Assembly (NCBI RefSeq): GCF_963676685.1
Contig: NC_092353.1
Coordinates: 7,840,207-7,904,206, forward strand
Source: Mytilus edulis
Lineage: Eukaryota > Mollusca > Bivalvia > Mytilida > Mytilidae
DNA length: 64,000 nt
Reading direction: 5' to 3'
The notes beneath the pieces are model-generated. The model saw only the letters and a list, made by a program, of their open reading frames with translations, was not told the DNA's origin and searched no databases. This document shows positions 34,041 to 43,985 of this stretch, one piece after another. Both the position numbers and the translations under genes were made by a program. Every line of letters starts with the position of its first letter. Positions within the stretch are counted from its first letter, which is position 1.

Positions 34041-37000
34041 GAGAATAACCAATTTTGAATAATGAAATAGATATTTTGAATAATGGAATGGACTGGCAGG
34101 ACCCTTCAGCCCCTAATTACAGATATATATTATACCTCAATCGAAAGCGTATTAAGAGAGGAACAAAAGGTATATAGTCAATTTATTCCGCAACGAATAT
34201 CAGAAGACCTAAATGCCAAAATACGCGTGAAAATTAAGAAATAGCCAATTTTGAATAATGAAATGGATATTTTGAATAATGGAATGGACTGCTGCGACCC
34301 TTTAGCCCCTAATTATAGATAAACCTAATACCTCATTCGAAAGCTGATTACAAGAGGAACAACATGCTTATAATCAATATGTTCTGCAACGAATGTTAGA
34401 AGACCTAAATGCCAAAATACGCGTGAAAATTAAGAAATAGCCAATTTTGAATAATGAAATGGATATTTTGAATAATGGAATGGACTGGCAGGACCCTTCA
34501 GACCCTAATTACAGATATATATTAAACCTCAATCGAAAGCGTATTAAGAGAGGAACAAAAGGTATATAGTCAATTTATTCCGCAACGAATATAAGAAGAC
34601 CAAAATGCCAAAATACGAGTGAAAATTAAGAAATAGCCAATTTTGAATAATGGAAGGGAGTGCGGTGACCCTTTAGCCCATAATTATATATAAATCTTAT
34701 ACCTCATTCGAAAGCTGATTACAAGAGGAACAAAATGTATATAGTCAATATGTACCGCAACGAATATTAGAAGACCTGATTGCCAAAATACGCGTGAAAA
34801 ATAAAAAAAAGTCAATTTTGAATAATGAAATGGATATTTTGAATAATGGAATGGAGTGCGGCGACCCTTTAGCCCCTAATTATAGATAAACCTTATACCT
34901 CATTAGAAAGCTGACTACAAGAGGAACAACATGCTTATAGTCAATATGTTCCGCAAAGAATATTAGAAGACATCAATGCCAAAATACGCGTGAAATAGAA
35001 GAAATAGCCAATTTTGAATAATGAAATGGATATTTTGAATAATGAAATGGAGTGCAGCGACCCTTTAGCCCCTAATTATAGATAAACCTTATACCTCATT
35101 GGAAAGGTGATTACAAGAGGAACAACATGCTTATAATCAATATGTTCTGCAACGAATATTAGAAGACGTAAATGCCAAAATACGCGTGAAAATTAAGAAA
35201 TAGCAACTTTTGAATAATGAAATGGATATTTTGAATAATGGAATGGACTGCTGCGACCCTTTAGCCCCTAATTATAGATAAACCTTAAACTCATTCGAAA
35301 GCTCAGTACAAGAGGAACAAAATGTATATAGTCAATATGTTCCGCAAAGAATATTAGATGACCTAAATGCCAAAATACGCATGAAAATTAAGAAATAGCC
35401 AATTTTGAATAATGAAATGGATATTTTGAATAATGGAATAAAGTCCTGCGACCCTTTAGCCCCTAATTATAGATAAACCTTATACCTCATTCGAAAGCTG
35501 ATCACAAGAGGAACAAAATGTATATTGTCCATGTGTTCCGCAACGAATATTAGAAGACCTAAATGCCAAAATACGCGTGAATATTAAGAAATAGCCAATT
35601 TTGAATAATGGAATGGATATTTTGAATAATGGAATGGAGTGCAGCGACCCTTCAGCCCCTAATTATAGATAAACCTTATACCTAATTCGAAAGCTGATTA
35701 CAAGAGGAACAACATGTATATAGTCAATATGTTCTGCAACGAATATATGAAGACCAAATTGCCAAAATACGCGTGAAAATTAAGAAATAGCCAATTTTGA
35801 ATAATGAAATGGATATTTTGAATAATGGAATGGACTGCTGCGACCCTTTAGCCCCTAATTATAGCTAAACCTTCTATCTCATTCGAAAGCTGATTACAAG
35901 ATGAACAACATGCTTATAATCAATATGTTCCGCAACGAATATTAGAAGACCTAAATGCCAAAATACGCGTGAAATAGAAGAAATAGCCAATTTTGAATAA
36001 TGAAATGGATATTTTGAATAATGGAATGGACTGCTGCGACCCTTTAGCCCCTAATTATAGATAAACCTTATACCTCATTGGAAAGCTGATTACAAGAGGA
36101 ACAACATGCTTATAATCAATATGTTCCGCAACGAATATTAGAAGACCTAAATGCCAAAATACGCGTGAAAATTAAGAAATAGACAATTTTGAGTAATGAA
36201 ATGGATATTTTGAATAATAGAATGGACTGCGGCGACTCTTTAGCCCATAATTATAGATAAACTTTATACTTCATTCGAAAGCTGATTACAAGAGGAACAA
36301 AATGTATCTAGTCAATATGTTCCGCAACGACTTTTAGAAGACCTAAATGCCAAAATACGCGTGAAAATTAAGAAATAGCCAATTTTGAATAATGAATTGG
36401 ATATTTTGAATAATGGAATGGACTGCTGCGACCCTTCAGCCCCTAATTATAGATAAACCTTATACCTCATTCGAGAGCTGATTACAAGAGGAACAACATG
36501 TGTATAGTCAATATGTTCCGCAACGAATATTAGAAGACATCAATGCCAAAATACGCGTGAACATTCAGAAATAGCCAATTTTGAATAATGAAATGGATAT
36601 TTTGAATAATGGAATGGAGGGCGGCGACCCGTTAGCCCCTAATTATAGATAAACCGTCTACCTCATTCGAAAGCTGATTACAAGAGGAAGAGCATGCTTA
36701 TAGTCAATATGTTCCGCAACGAATATTAGAAGACCTAAATGTCAAAATACGCGTGAAAATTAAGAATAGCCAATTTTGAATAATGAAATGGATATTTTGA
36801 ATAATGGAATGGACTGCTGCGACCCTTTAGCCCCTAATTATAGATAAACCTTATACCTCATTCGAAAGCTCAGTACAAGAGGAACAAAATGTATGTAGTC
36901 AATATGTTCGGCAACGAATATTAGAAGAACTAAATGCCAAAATACGCATGAAAATTAAGAAATAGCCAATTTTGAATAATGAAATGGATATTTTGAATAA

Positions 37001-37170
37001 TGGAATGGAGTGCAGCGACCCTTCAGTCCCTAATTATAGATAAACCTTATACCTAATTCGAAAGCTGATTACAAGAGGAACAGCATGTATATAGTCAATA
37101 TGTTCCGCAACGAATATATGAAGACCTAATTGCCGAAATACGCGTGAAAATTAAGAAGTAGCCAATTTAG
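33842..37170 (+). repeat. Satellite array, ~196-bp unit, about 17 copies
   Basis: Each unit begins GCCAATTTTGAATAATGAAA and contains 'gcgaccctttagcccctaat', 'gaaagctgattacaagagga', 'tatgttccgcaacgaatatt' and ATGCCAAAATACGCGTGAAA. Starts recur near 33843, 34049, 34243, 34440, 34636, 34811, 35008 and so on to 37160. One unit near 34636 is short by about 20 bases. The first copy belongs to the inverted repeat, and nearly two copies lie inverted at the right end (42510-42835). No reading frame spans the units. Confidence 0.95.
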
Positions 37171-37286
37171 TGTAACGACGTCATAAACAGCCAGAGAAAA
37201 ACATGACCTTGTGCAATGCCAAATTACAGGTATCGACAGATTGTAAATCCATGAATGTGTATATGTCTATAACATACTAGTAATAT

Positions 37287-38003
37287 TTAGTTACCTTTTA
37301 ATTTACTGATAACAAATTCAATATTTATACAAATAAAAACAATATTCAATGATCTTATTACAGTGTTGAATAGGTAACCTTTTAGATTTAGTTTATTTAA
37401 AGGAGCGACAAGTTTACATGGATCATTTCTAAATTTCCGGGCACGGTTAACAACATTTCCGTAAAAATGAGGATGTGCTATCCCGTTTGAAATAAGTTTT
37501 CTACAGGTACAACAAAACTTCAAAACCAAATCTTTATATCTATGGAAAAATTTAGTAAAGGTTATAAGTAATTTATGGTAACGATATCCCTGGTTTAATA
37601 ATTTACCAGTAATACATAAATTGCGTTCGTTAAAATCAAAAACGTAACAACAGACACGGGCATAGCGAACGAGCTGTGAAATATTAACACCGTAAGATGG
37701 TGCAAAAGGAACATCACCACCTAAAAATGGGAAATCAACAATATGGAACGAAAAATCGTCTCTTTTGTCGTAAATTTTAGTGTGGAGTTTCCCGTTTAAA
37801 ACCGAAATATCTAAATCCAGGAAAGGACAGTTATTACCGAAAAAATTTGATTAATTTAAAGTAAGTTCCTTAGGGTAAATTTCAGCAGTATATTGAGAAA
37901 ATTCTTGATTATTTAACGGAAAAAATATCATCAAGATAACGGTAAGTGTTGTTGAATGTATCAATTAAATGCAGTTTCGACGGGCTTTACTGAGTTTAGT
38001 CAT
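37287..38003 (-). pseudogene. Penelope-like reverse transcriptase remnant, C-terminal part
   Basis: On the minus strand it reads the RT motif RYLDDIF (about 37930), then after small frame breaks FSQYTAEIYPKELTLN, a stop, FLDLDISVLNGKLHTKIYDK, RDDFSFHIVDFPF, APSYGVNISQLVRYARVC and GYRYHKLLITFTKFFHRYKD. The last 80 codons (37529-37287) are uninterrupted. The Y-x-DD with a downstream D-LD-I and H-T-K-YDK block is a Penelope-like/related RT pattern. It is cut at its 5' side by the SINE at 38004 and resumes beyond it. Confidence 0.75.
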
Positions 38004-38505
38004 AGTGTGAGTTCGTGGTTTAGTGGTTAAGACCGATGGCTACAGTGCTGAAGGTCCCGAGTTCGATTCTCACTCGGGGTGCTAAAAATGTCAGTACATC
38101 AGAAGGGTAATTTTCACCCTCTCACACACATCTCTAGTACCCAGACCGGAGTTTAAACTAGAATGGGTACTTTGGGGGCCTCGGTTGGTCAAAGTTGTTC
38201 CCTACTTGACCTGGAGATCAATCTTCTGATATCTCTCTGGTTTGTCTGTTTCCACCGAGTGGCCCGGTGGTTCTTTTCGAGTACGTCGGCTTCCTCCACC
38301 ATAATAACAGACTTCCCGGTGTCCTAGCACTCCCTTGGTGTTGGGTGGGGATTGAGTTGTCCTTGTAAAAATAATTGTCGTATAAATATACGTTAGTGAC
38401 ACATCTCCATTAATCCCGATAGGGAGTGTACATGGTTGCCACTGTACCCTCGCAGCTTTCGAGGGGTTCTTCGGATATCGGAGGCATTTACCAGTACATA
38501 CATAC
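38004..38505 (+). mobile_element. tRNA-derived SINE nested in the RT remnant
   Basis: The head is tRNA-like: A-box-like TGGTTTAGTGGTTAAGACC (38016-38034) and B-box AGTTCGATTCT (38060-38070), 26 bases apart, then a 430-bp body and a tail of TACATACATACA. The RT protein sequence continues on both sides, so this is an insertion in RT. A functional tRNA gene is unlikely because the acceptor stem does not pair convincingly and the body continues. Polymerase III transcription from the internal boxes is the expected mode. Confidence 0.8.
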
Positions 38506-38815
38506 AAACTGTGATATATAACAATACAAAAACAAGTCTGCTATTAAAGGGGCACAATTAGTACCCATGGGGATACATACAACCTGTCGATAAACTTTGT
38601 TGCCGAAACGTACATAAATATTATCAAGGAGACAATTAACCGCTTCAATCATTTCATCACACCTCCAGGAAGTATATCTAGCATATTTACTTGCTTTGAA
38701 TGAGTTGCAGCAAATATATGTGCATTCAGCTTTACCAAACGACCATTTAATTAAATAGGAAAACTTTTGTTTAATAAGTTAGTGTGGAAGTGTAGTGAAA
38801 GGAGTAGAAAAATCA
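38506..38815 (-). pseudogene. Penelope-like reverse transcriptase remnant, upstream part
   Basis: On the minus strand: VDFSTPFTTLPH, a stop, LIKQKFSYLIKWSFGKAECT, a MIEAVNCLLDNIYVRFGNKV stretch, and QVVCIPMGTNCAPLIADLFL, ending at YISQF where the SINE begins. The MGTNCAP motif is the RT motif between the two catalytic Asp motifs. This is the same gene as 37287-38003. Confidence 0.75.
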
Positions 38816-38825
38816 ACATAATTAA

Positions 38826-39010
38826 AAGGGCCAAAAGGGCTGGCACTGTTGCAGGAAGGTCTGCGATCTTTTTGGTGATATGTGAAGCTGCCTCTCGTTG
38901 AGCCTCAACCACAGGCTTGAACACCTTGTAAAGGTCCCAGCTAAGTTCAATCTTGTCGAGGCGATGCTGCATATTACTGGCTTGAATCTTCCGTTTTGTG
39001 TCTTGCAACT
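38826..39010 (-). pseudogene. Coiled-coil fragment in the Polinton-like segment
   Basis: Reads LQDTKRKIQASNMQHRLDKI followed by ELSWDLYKVFKPVVEAQ and ITKKIADLPATVPALL. The heptad pattern suggests a helical or coiled-coil segment, possibly from a structural protein. The family is not identified. Confidence 0.4.
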
Positions 39011-39316
39011 CCCTGGAAAGTGCCTCATGCTGCTAAGGGTCGATAATCTTGATTAACGTCATTTATCTAATAGGATCGAATACTGTTGAACGCTCCTAAG
39101 CTTTGGTGTGAACGCCCCTAATCGATGCACATGAAGGTATTACACGGCTGATACGGATCCCTTTTCTTCGAAAGATTCAAGTGTCATGGGTATGTGCACT
39201 GGTGGCCTCGAATCGTCTTGACAGGGCATTGGGGTTGAGAAAATCGACCCATCTTACCATAAGGGTGGAGTTCCATGCGTTGAAATCACCTCCACCGCTT
39301 TAGATCGGGTGAAGGA

Positions 39317-39472
39317 TCACGCAATCGCATTTTCAACATATGCTCCTCGTATCGACTGGAACCCACTCAAAATTGCATTTGCAGGGCCATCGAACTTGCA
39401 GGGCTTGGGTTCCTTTGTGTCAAGATATTCTTCATACGTCAGTTCAATAAAGAAATCTTCGGGCTGATCCAT
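39317..39472 (-). pseudogene. Short acidic reading frame, function unknown
   Basis: ATG at 39472 opens 51 codons (MDQPEDFFIELTYEEYLDTK) ending in TGA at 39317-39319. It lies between the coiled-coil fragment and a MITE. Probably the start of a broken gene of the Polinton-like segment. Confidence 0.35.
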
Positions 39473-39492
39473 TCTTTATCTTATACCTCATA

Positions 39493-39669
39493 CAGTAAAA
39501 CCTGACTAAACCGAACCCTTTCGGGACTTGGGATTTTGTTCGGTTTTGGCAGGTATTCGGTTTCATCAGGTTCACAATGCATAAAATGTGATATGATTGG
39601 TCTTCAGAACAAGTTTGGATTAGACAGGTTTCCGGTTTATTCAGGGTTCGGTTTAATCAGGTTTCACTG
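39493..39669. mobile_element. 177-bp mariner-type MITE
   Basis: Inverted ends CAGTAAAACCTGACTAAACC and (reverse) CAGTGAAACCTGATTAAACC, followed by GAACCC at each arm, flanked by TA on both sides (39491-39492, 39670-39671). A TA duplication and CAGT-type ends fit Tc1/mariner. It sits right at the 3' end of the packaging ATPase remnant. Confidence 0.85.
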
Positions 39670-39672
39670 TAG

Positions 39673-40320
39673 TACTCATTTAATTTGCATCGATATTTTC
39701 CATTTGCTTTGGTGCTTGGTGCTCGATGGTTACAAATCCATAAAGCTTGGACCAGTAATGATTACACAGAGTGTCAAACTGTTTCTTCGTGAGATCGTAG
39801 CAGTGATCGCGTCGGATGTGGTCGATATTCTTAGCGTTCTGCGGGAAGAGGCAGGGGAAGTTGGCATTCCCCCAGATCGACTGGCGGCGCAGTGTGAAAT
39901 ATTTCTCGCACTGGTAAAAACAATCGACGTTCTCTTCACACGTGTTCTGTTTTCTCAGCATCAAGTCGTCGAACACCACGAGGTTCACCATGAGTTTCTT
40001 GCGGCTGGGATCAAGTTATCGGGGTCTGGTACATCGCTCCCTTGCTCAAAGAAAAAAGTGTCGATACCACTCGTGTGTCATGGTGGTGGTAAGGTGTTGA
40101 CCACATCGATTAACGAGTAGGGTGACTTGCCATTGCACTGTAGGAGGTGTCGGATATCTTCTTAGGGAAGCTTTTTCCATCGCTTGCTCCAATAGCTGGT
40201 AGATAGGTTGGTGAAACGATTATCCGAAGACGCACAATCGATTGTAGTCGGAGCCATCAATCGTGCAGGAATAGGTTGTTCAGCAGCGTCGTCTTACCAC
40301 AGTCCGACTTCTCAATGTCG
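39673..40320 (-). pseudogene. Packaging ATPase remnant (Polinton/adintovirus-like)
   Basis: On the minus strand the gene begins with a P-loop, SDCGKTTLLNN (about 40305-40273). A stop follows, then frame-shifted pieces: FEQGSDVPDPDNL, then VNLVVFDDLMLRKQN, which holds the Walker B-like VVFDD (about 39985-39971). Next comes a stretch ending FPCLFPQNAKNIDHIRRDH. This order fits the FtsK/HerA-type ATPase that packs DNA into capsids in Polintons and related viruses. A 103-codon frame (39991-39680) is intact; the rest is broken. Plus-strand frames across it are shadows. Confidence 0.7.
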
Positions 40321-40354
40321 TAGGAAGACGGACACAATTAACACCAGCGAGGTA

Positions 40355-40785
40355 ATGACCAGCAACGTGAGAAAGGTTGGAAACTGCAAGATGTGCTATG
40401 CCAAGAAGTCTAAGTGTGTTGCTACAACCAGTAAAGGGTTCACGAACAAACTAATCAACCAATTACCCATGGAAATGCATCTACCCGGACACAACTTCAC
40501 GGGGCCAGGGACTGAACTTAGCAAGCAACTACTTCCCGGTGGCACTCCGAAGTCTTGGTCAAACCCATTAATCAACTTGACCAGACAGCATATCAACCCG
40601 ATCTTTGTTATGCCCAGCACAAGGATGCAACCTCACGCAACTCCATATGTGACCAAGCTATGCTAGCCTCGCTTAACACCATTCCCAGCTCTACCACACG
40701 CGAACGCTTGAACTGCAGCATCGTCGGATACATCATCGGTACCAAAGTTCGATTCGGTCTGTGTGTCTGTGGACCGATCAGATAG
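40355..40785 (+). pseudogene. PLA2-like capsid-associated protein remnant
   Basis: ATG 40355 starts a basic, Cys-containing leader (MTSNVRKVGNCKMC) followed by MHLPGHNFTGPGT, a calcium-loop-like GPG motif. After a frame change near 40555-40565 it continues with AYQPDLCYAQHKD and ends at TAG 40783-40785. Viral phospholipase A2-like domains carry a catalytic His-Asp before such a Tyr; here the place of His is taken by Pro (QPDLCY). Similar domains occur in adintovirus and parvovirus virion proteins. Broken and probably inactive. Confidence 0.6.
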
Positions 40786-40880
40786 CTGAGGAGTTGCACA
40801 AACCAGTTTGACGCTAGTTTCATAAATGTTGTGTAGCGGTGGGTGGTGTGGATGAGACCTGAGCGGCCGACCTCGTTGAT

Positions 40881-41300
40881 ATGAGTGACTTCTCCAAGGA
40901 CTACAAAGGCACGGAGTTTTACAACAAACATGTAAATCAGCTGCTTCAAAAGCATGGTATCGATCTCTATTCTACCGGGAACAAAGAGAAGTCGAGTATT
41001 TTCAATCGTTGGAACCGCACCATGAAAGAAAAAATGTTCAAATACTTTTCAGCCAACTCCACACGCACCTATATCGATGTCCTGGACGATCTTGTTCGCC
41101 AGTACAAAACCACCAAACACCGCTTTCAAGATGGCCCCTGTTGCCGCAAGTCATAAGAAGCATGAAAACAAGTTGTATTGGAACCTTTACGGCAGCATAC
41201 CTTCCATGAAACCCCCGCGATTTTCCGAATCACTAAGAAGAAAGGTACATACGAGAAGGGATACACCCCCGCTGGACCGAGGAAGTATTCATCATTTCCC
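40881..41300 (+). pseudogene. Integrase C-terminal remnant (Polinton-like)
   Basis: Reads GTEFYNKHVNQLL, HGIDLYSTGNKEKS, NRWNRTMKEKMFKYFSANS and YIDVLDDLVRQYKTTKH in one frame (40881-41156). It then changes frame to APVAASHKKHENKLYWNLYG, and again into a chromodomain-like tail (FRITKKKGTYEKG, then WTEEVFIIS). This is the end of a retroviral-type DDE integrase core. At the usual position of the catalytic Glu before R-x-NRT there is Asn (FNRWNRT). At least two frame changes; not functional. Confidence 0.65.
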
Positions 41301-41339
41301 TAGTTTTGTCAGAGGTCCACTGTGCAATCTTTTCTACGA

Positions 41340-42304
41340 TCTTTTCATCCATCTCCTCAAGGGTTTTAACCAAGTCCGTGGCCGAGGTGAAAATCTAGTT
41401 TCCCGAGTGAAAGTATCCCTCGTTCAATCCCAATCTTCTATTAGTTCCAACCGTGACATCCGAGAGACCTCAAGGGAGGTCTGCACATCCAGCCAGTAAT
41501 GAGGGTCATATTTCAGGTAGTAAATACAAATTTAACGGCTTTCTTCGGCGAATGTACCTCAATTTTATCCCCAATGGCTTTCATATCTTCCCAAACCTTT
41601 TCCTGCACCTTCTTTAGCAGTCGATCTATCGACAGCCTGCAAACCTCTTTCAACCCAAGTTCTTTTGCCTGGGTGATAATCTCCTTCCTCATGTGGGGTT
41701 TGGGACGACGATGAAATTTAAGATTTGTCTTTGTTTCTATCAACTCTCAAAGAACTGATATTTCTTCAACCGGGAGTACCCTCGAAGGTGGTTCATTTTG
41801 GCTATACCTCTCAGGACTTTGACGTTTTCAACTACTAACTCCATGTTCACTATTGGATCAATGTCTTTATCCTAACAATAAAAAAAATCAATTTAAGTCA
41901 CTCCAAAACCACCATCTCAAAATCAATGGTTTTTAGACCCAGTTTTCGGGCCTACAAAACATATCCTAACACTTCCTAATCTACAATCCTTATTAAAAAA
42001 TAGAAAGTCATGAAACGTAACCGGTGCGTCTGGATTTTTTTTATACCATAGCTCACAATTTGCACAGCTCCATCGGTCTCTCTCTTTGCCAAGACGGTAG
42101 TCAGCAGCGCGTTTTATCTCTCACATCCCCATGTGCGAAAAGTTTCCCCTTTCCAGCAGAAGGTTATAATTTTGCAGACCTTTACTTCGTGTCAACATCT
42201 TTAATGTCTTTGACAATCCAAGGTGAGTCCTTCCCTACTTCTCGCCATTTGAGAATTTCCTCATCATTGCAGGGCTGTTCTCGATTGGCCTTAACAGCGG
42301 CCAA
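41340..42304 (-). pseudogene. Other broken minus-strand frames of the Polinton-like segment
   Basis: Three pieces are readable: 42304-42182 (LAAVKANREQPCNDEE, WREVGKDSPWIVKDIKDVDT), 41844-41740 (MELVVENVKVLRGIAK, RGYSRLKK, resembling a Rho_N/SAP-like nucleic-acid-binding motif), and 41743-41513 (76 codons, Lys-rich). The last two overlap in different frames and probably belonged to one gene. Further pieces down to about 41340 keep a coding look. Their original products are unknown. Confidence 0.4.
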
Positions 42305-42509
42305 TGTTTTTCTTCAGAATTTCTACCTTTTGGGCCGTATTCTATCTGTGATCAGACATATTTGTAATTTTAAAATCCGTTGTGTTTTTTCAATCTGTGA
42401 ATTTTAACTTTTTTGTGTGTGTGTTTCTTTCTTCCACATAGACACATTTTCCCTCGACCCCAACCTCAAAATGGGGTTGTGGCAGAACTCTAATAATCAT
42501 ACTACTGTT

Positions 42510-43407
42510 CCGCTATTAATAAGCTTTCAAATAAGATATAAGGTATATCTACAATTTAGGGGCTAAAGGGTCGCAGCAGTGTATTCCATTATTCTAAATA
42601 TCCATTTCATTATTCAAAATTGGCTATTTATTAATTTGCACGCGTAATTCGATATTTAAGTCCTTCGTTTCTCCTCTAATATGCGTTGCGAAACATATTG
42701 ACTATATACATTTTGTTCCTCTCTTAATATACTTTCGATTGAGGTAGAATATATATCTGTAATTAGGGCTGAAGGGTCACAGCAGTCCATTCCATTATTC
42801 AAAATATCAATTTCATTATTCAAAATTGGCTAACATGTAACCCCGTCACATTATTTATGTATGTGCCTGTCCCAAGTCAGGAGTCTGTAATTTATTGGTT
42901 GTCTTTTGTTTATGTGTTACATATTTGTTTTTCGTTCATTATTTTACATAAATAAAGCCGTTAGTGTCCCGTTTGAATTTTTTTTACAATGTCTTATCGG
43001 GGCCTTTAATAGCTGACTATGCGGTATGGGCTTTGCTCATTATTGAAGGCTGTACGGTGAGCTATAGTTGTTAATGTCTGTGTCATTGTGGTCTTTCTGG
43101 ATATTTGTCTCATTGGCAATCATACCACATCTTCCTTTTTTTATATTTCCTCATTTTTATGCATATTGTGGCATTTAGGTCCTCCGTAAACCGTCTTATG
43201 GTCATTTCGAATCAAAATATAGCTATAGTGTCACAGTCAATTTTTTTTATATTTTTTTCACTATTCACCGCTTCAATTTGAATAATGAAACATAAACCAT
43301 TTCATTATTCATTATTCATTTTTCAATATTGAATAGTGAACTATTTCATTATTCATTATTGAATAATGAATAATGAACTATGAATAATGGACGTACTTCA
43401 GCGCGGT
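42510..43407 (-). repeat. Right long terminal inverted repeat
   Basis: Reverse complement of the left arm, including nearly two satellite units (42510-42835), the GACTCCTGACT block, the ATGATTGCCAAT block and the ACCGCGCTGAAG terminus. It has about 45 extra bases of 'ttcattattgaataatgaat' near the end. Confidence 0.85.
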
Positions 43408-43416
43408 CTTTTTTGA
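43408..43416 (+). repeat. Target-site duplication, right copy (9 bp)
   Basis: CTTTTTTGA, equal to 33302-33310, after which the outer repeat resumes with TATGCTGAATC. Confidence 0.85.
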
Positions 43417-43499
43417 TATGCTGAATCTTAACATGTACTTAGATTTTTGATTATGGGCCAAGTTTTCAAGTTTGTTCAAATCAGGATCCAAAATTATCA

Positions 43500-43745
43500 T
43501 ATTAAGTATTGTGCAATAGCAAGAAATTTTCAATTGCACAGTATTCAGCAAAAGCAAGAAATCTTCAATTGCACAGTATTGTGCAATAGCAAGAAATTTT
43601 CAATTGCACAGTACTTTCCAATAGCAAGAAATCTTCAATTGCACAGTATTGTGCAATAGCAAATATTTTCAATTGCACAGTATTGCGCAATAGCAAGAAA
43701 TATCTAATTGCACAATATTGTGCAATAGCAAGAAATTTTCAATTT
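43500..43745 (+). repeat. Short-unit tandem array (copy 1)
   Basis: About six units of roughly 36-40 bases built on AGCAAGAAATTTTCAATTGC followed by ACAGTATTGTGCAAT. Each unit contains short inverted pieces (ATTGCACAGTATTGTGCAAT). The 70-codon frame through it is an artefact. Confidence 0.85.
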
Positions 43746-43985
43746 ATTGGAGTTATCTTTCTTTGTCCAGAATAGTAGTTGAATCAACTTAAATCATTGT
43801 TATATACAATATATAATGTATATTCACTTTTACTACCAACTGATAAATTAAAACAATCTTTACCATTCAGTGATAACAAGCAAGCACCTATTGTTACATT
43901 TTCATATTTTATGATATATTTAAATGAGTAGATATTGTTGCAAACTCCATTAAAAATTTGAATTGAGATCAGCTGTAAAAAAAGG

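Larger units (their letters stand above)
38816..42480. mobile_element. Decayed Polinton/adintovirus-like segment
   Basis: This stretch is visibly richer in G and C than its flanks and carries, in mixed orientation, fragments of genes known together from Polintons (Mavericks) and adintoviruses: a packaging ATPase, a PLA2-like protein, a retroviral-type integrase end and a Rho_N-like piece. Every one is broken by stops or frame changes, so nothing here should be functional. It is either the original core of the 10.1-kb element or older DNA captured between its arms. Confidence 0.7.
33311..43407. mobile_element. 10.1-kb composite element with long terminal inverted repeats
   Basis: Termini ACCGCGCTGAAGTACGTCCA (33311) and its exact reverse complement ending at 43407. 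The inverted repeats continue for more than 700 bp (33311 to about 34040; about 42640 to 43407) with few differences, apart from an extra AT-rich stretch on the right. A 9-bp duplication CTTTTTTGA flanks it. The left side runs into a 3.3-kb satellite array. The core holds a Penelope-like RT remnant with a nested SINE and about 3.6 kb of decayed Polinton/adintovirus-like DNA. No transposase for the TIRs was found. A 9-bp duplication fits Mutator-like elements (9-11 bp) better than Polintons (6 bp); superfamily unassigned. Confidence 0.85.

Noticed and set aside
33842..37170. CRISPR-like regular array
   Set aside because: Whole ~196-bp units repeat without unique spacers, in a eukaryotic genome; it is a satellite.
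38004..38080. Possible tRNA gene
   Set aside because: A and B boxes are present, but the acceptor stem does not pair well and a SINE body and tail follow, inside an interrupted RT.
39536..40120. 194-codon plus-strand frame
   Set aside because: Shadow of the packaging ATPase remnant on the minus strand, where P-loop and VVFDD motifs are readable.
43500..43745. CRISPR-like short repeats with spacers
   Set aside because: The 'spacers' are themselves the same phrase; this is a minisatellite within a mussel repeat.
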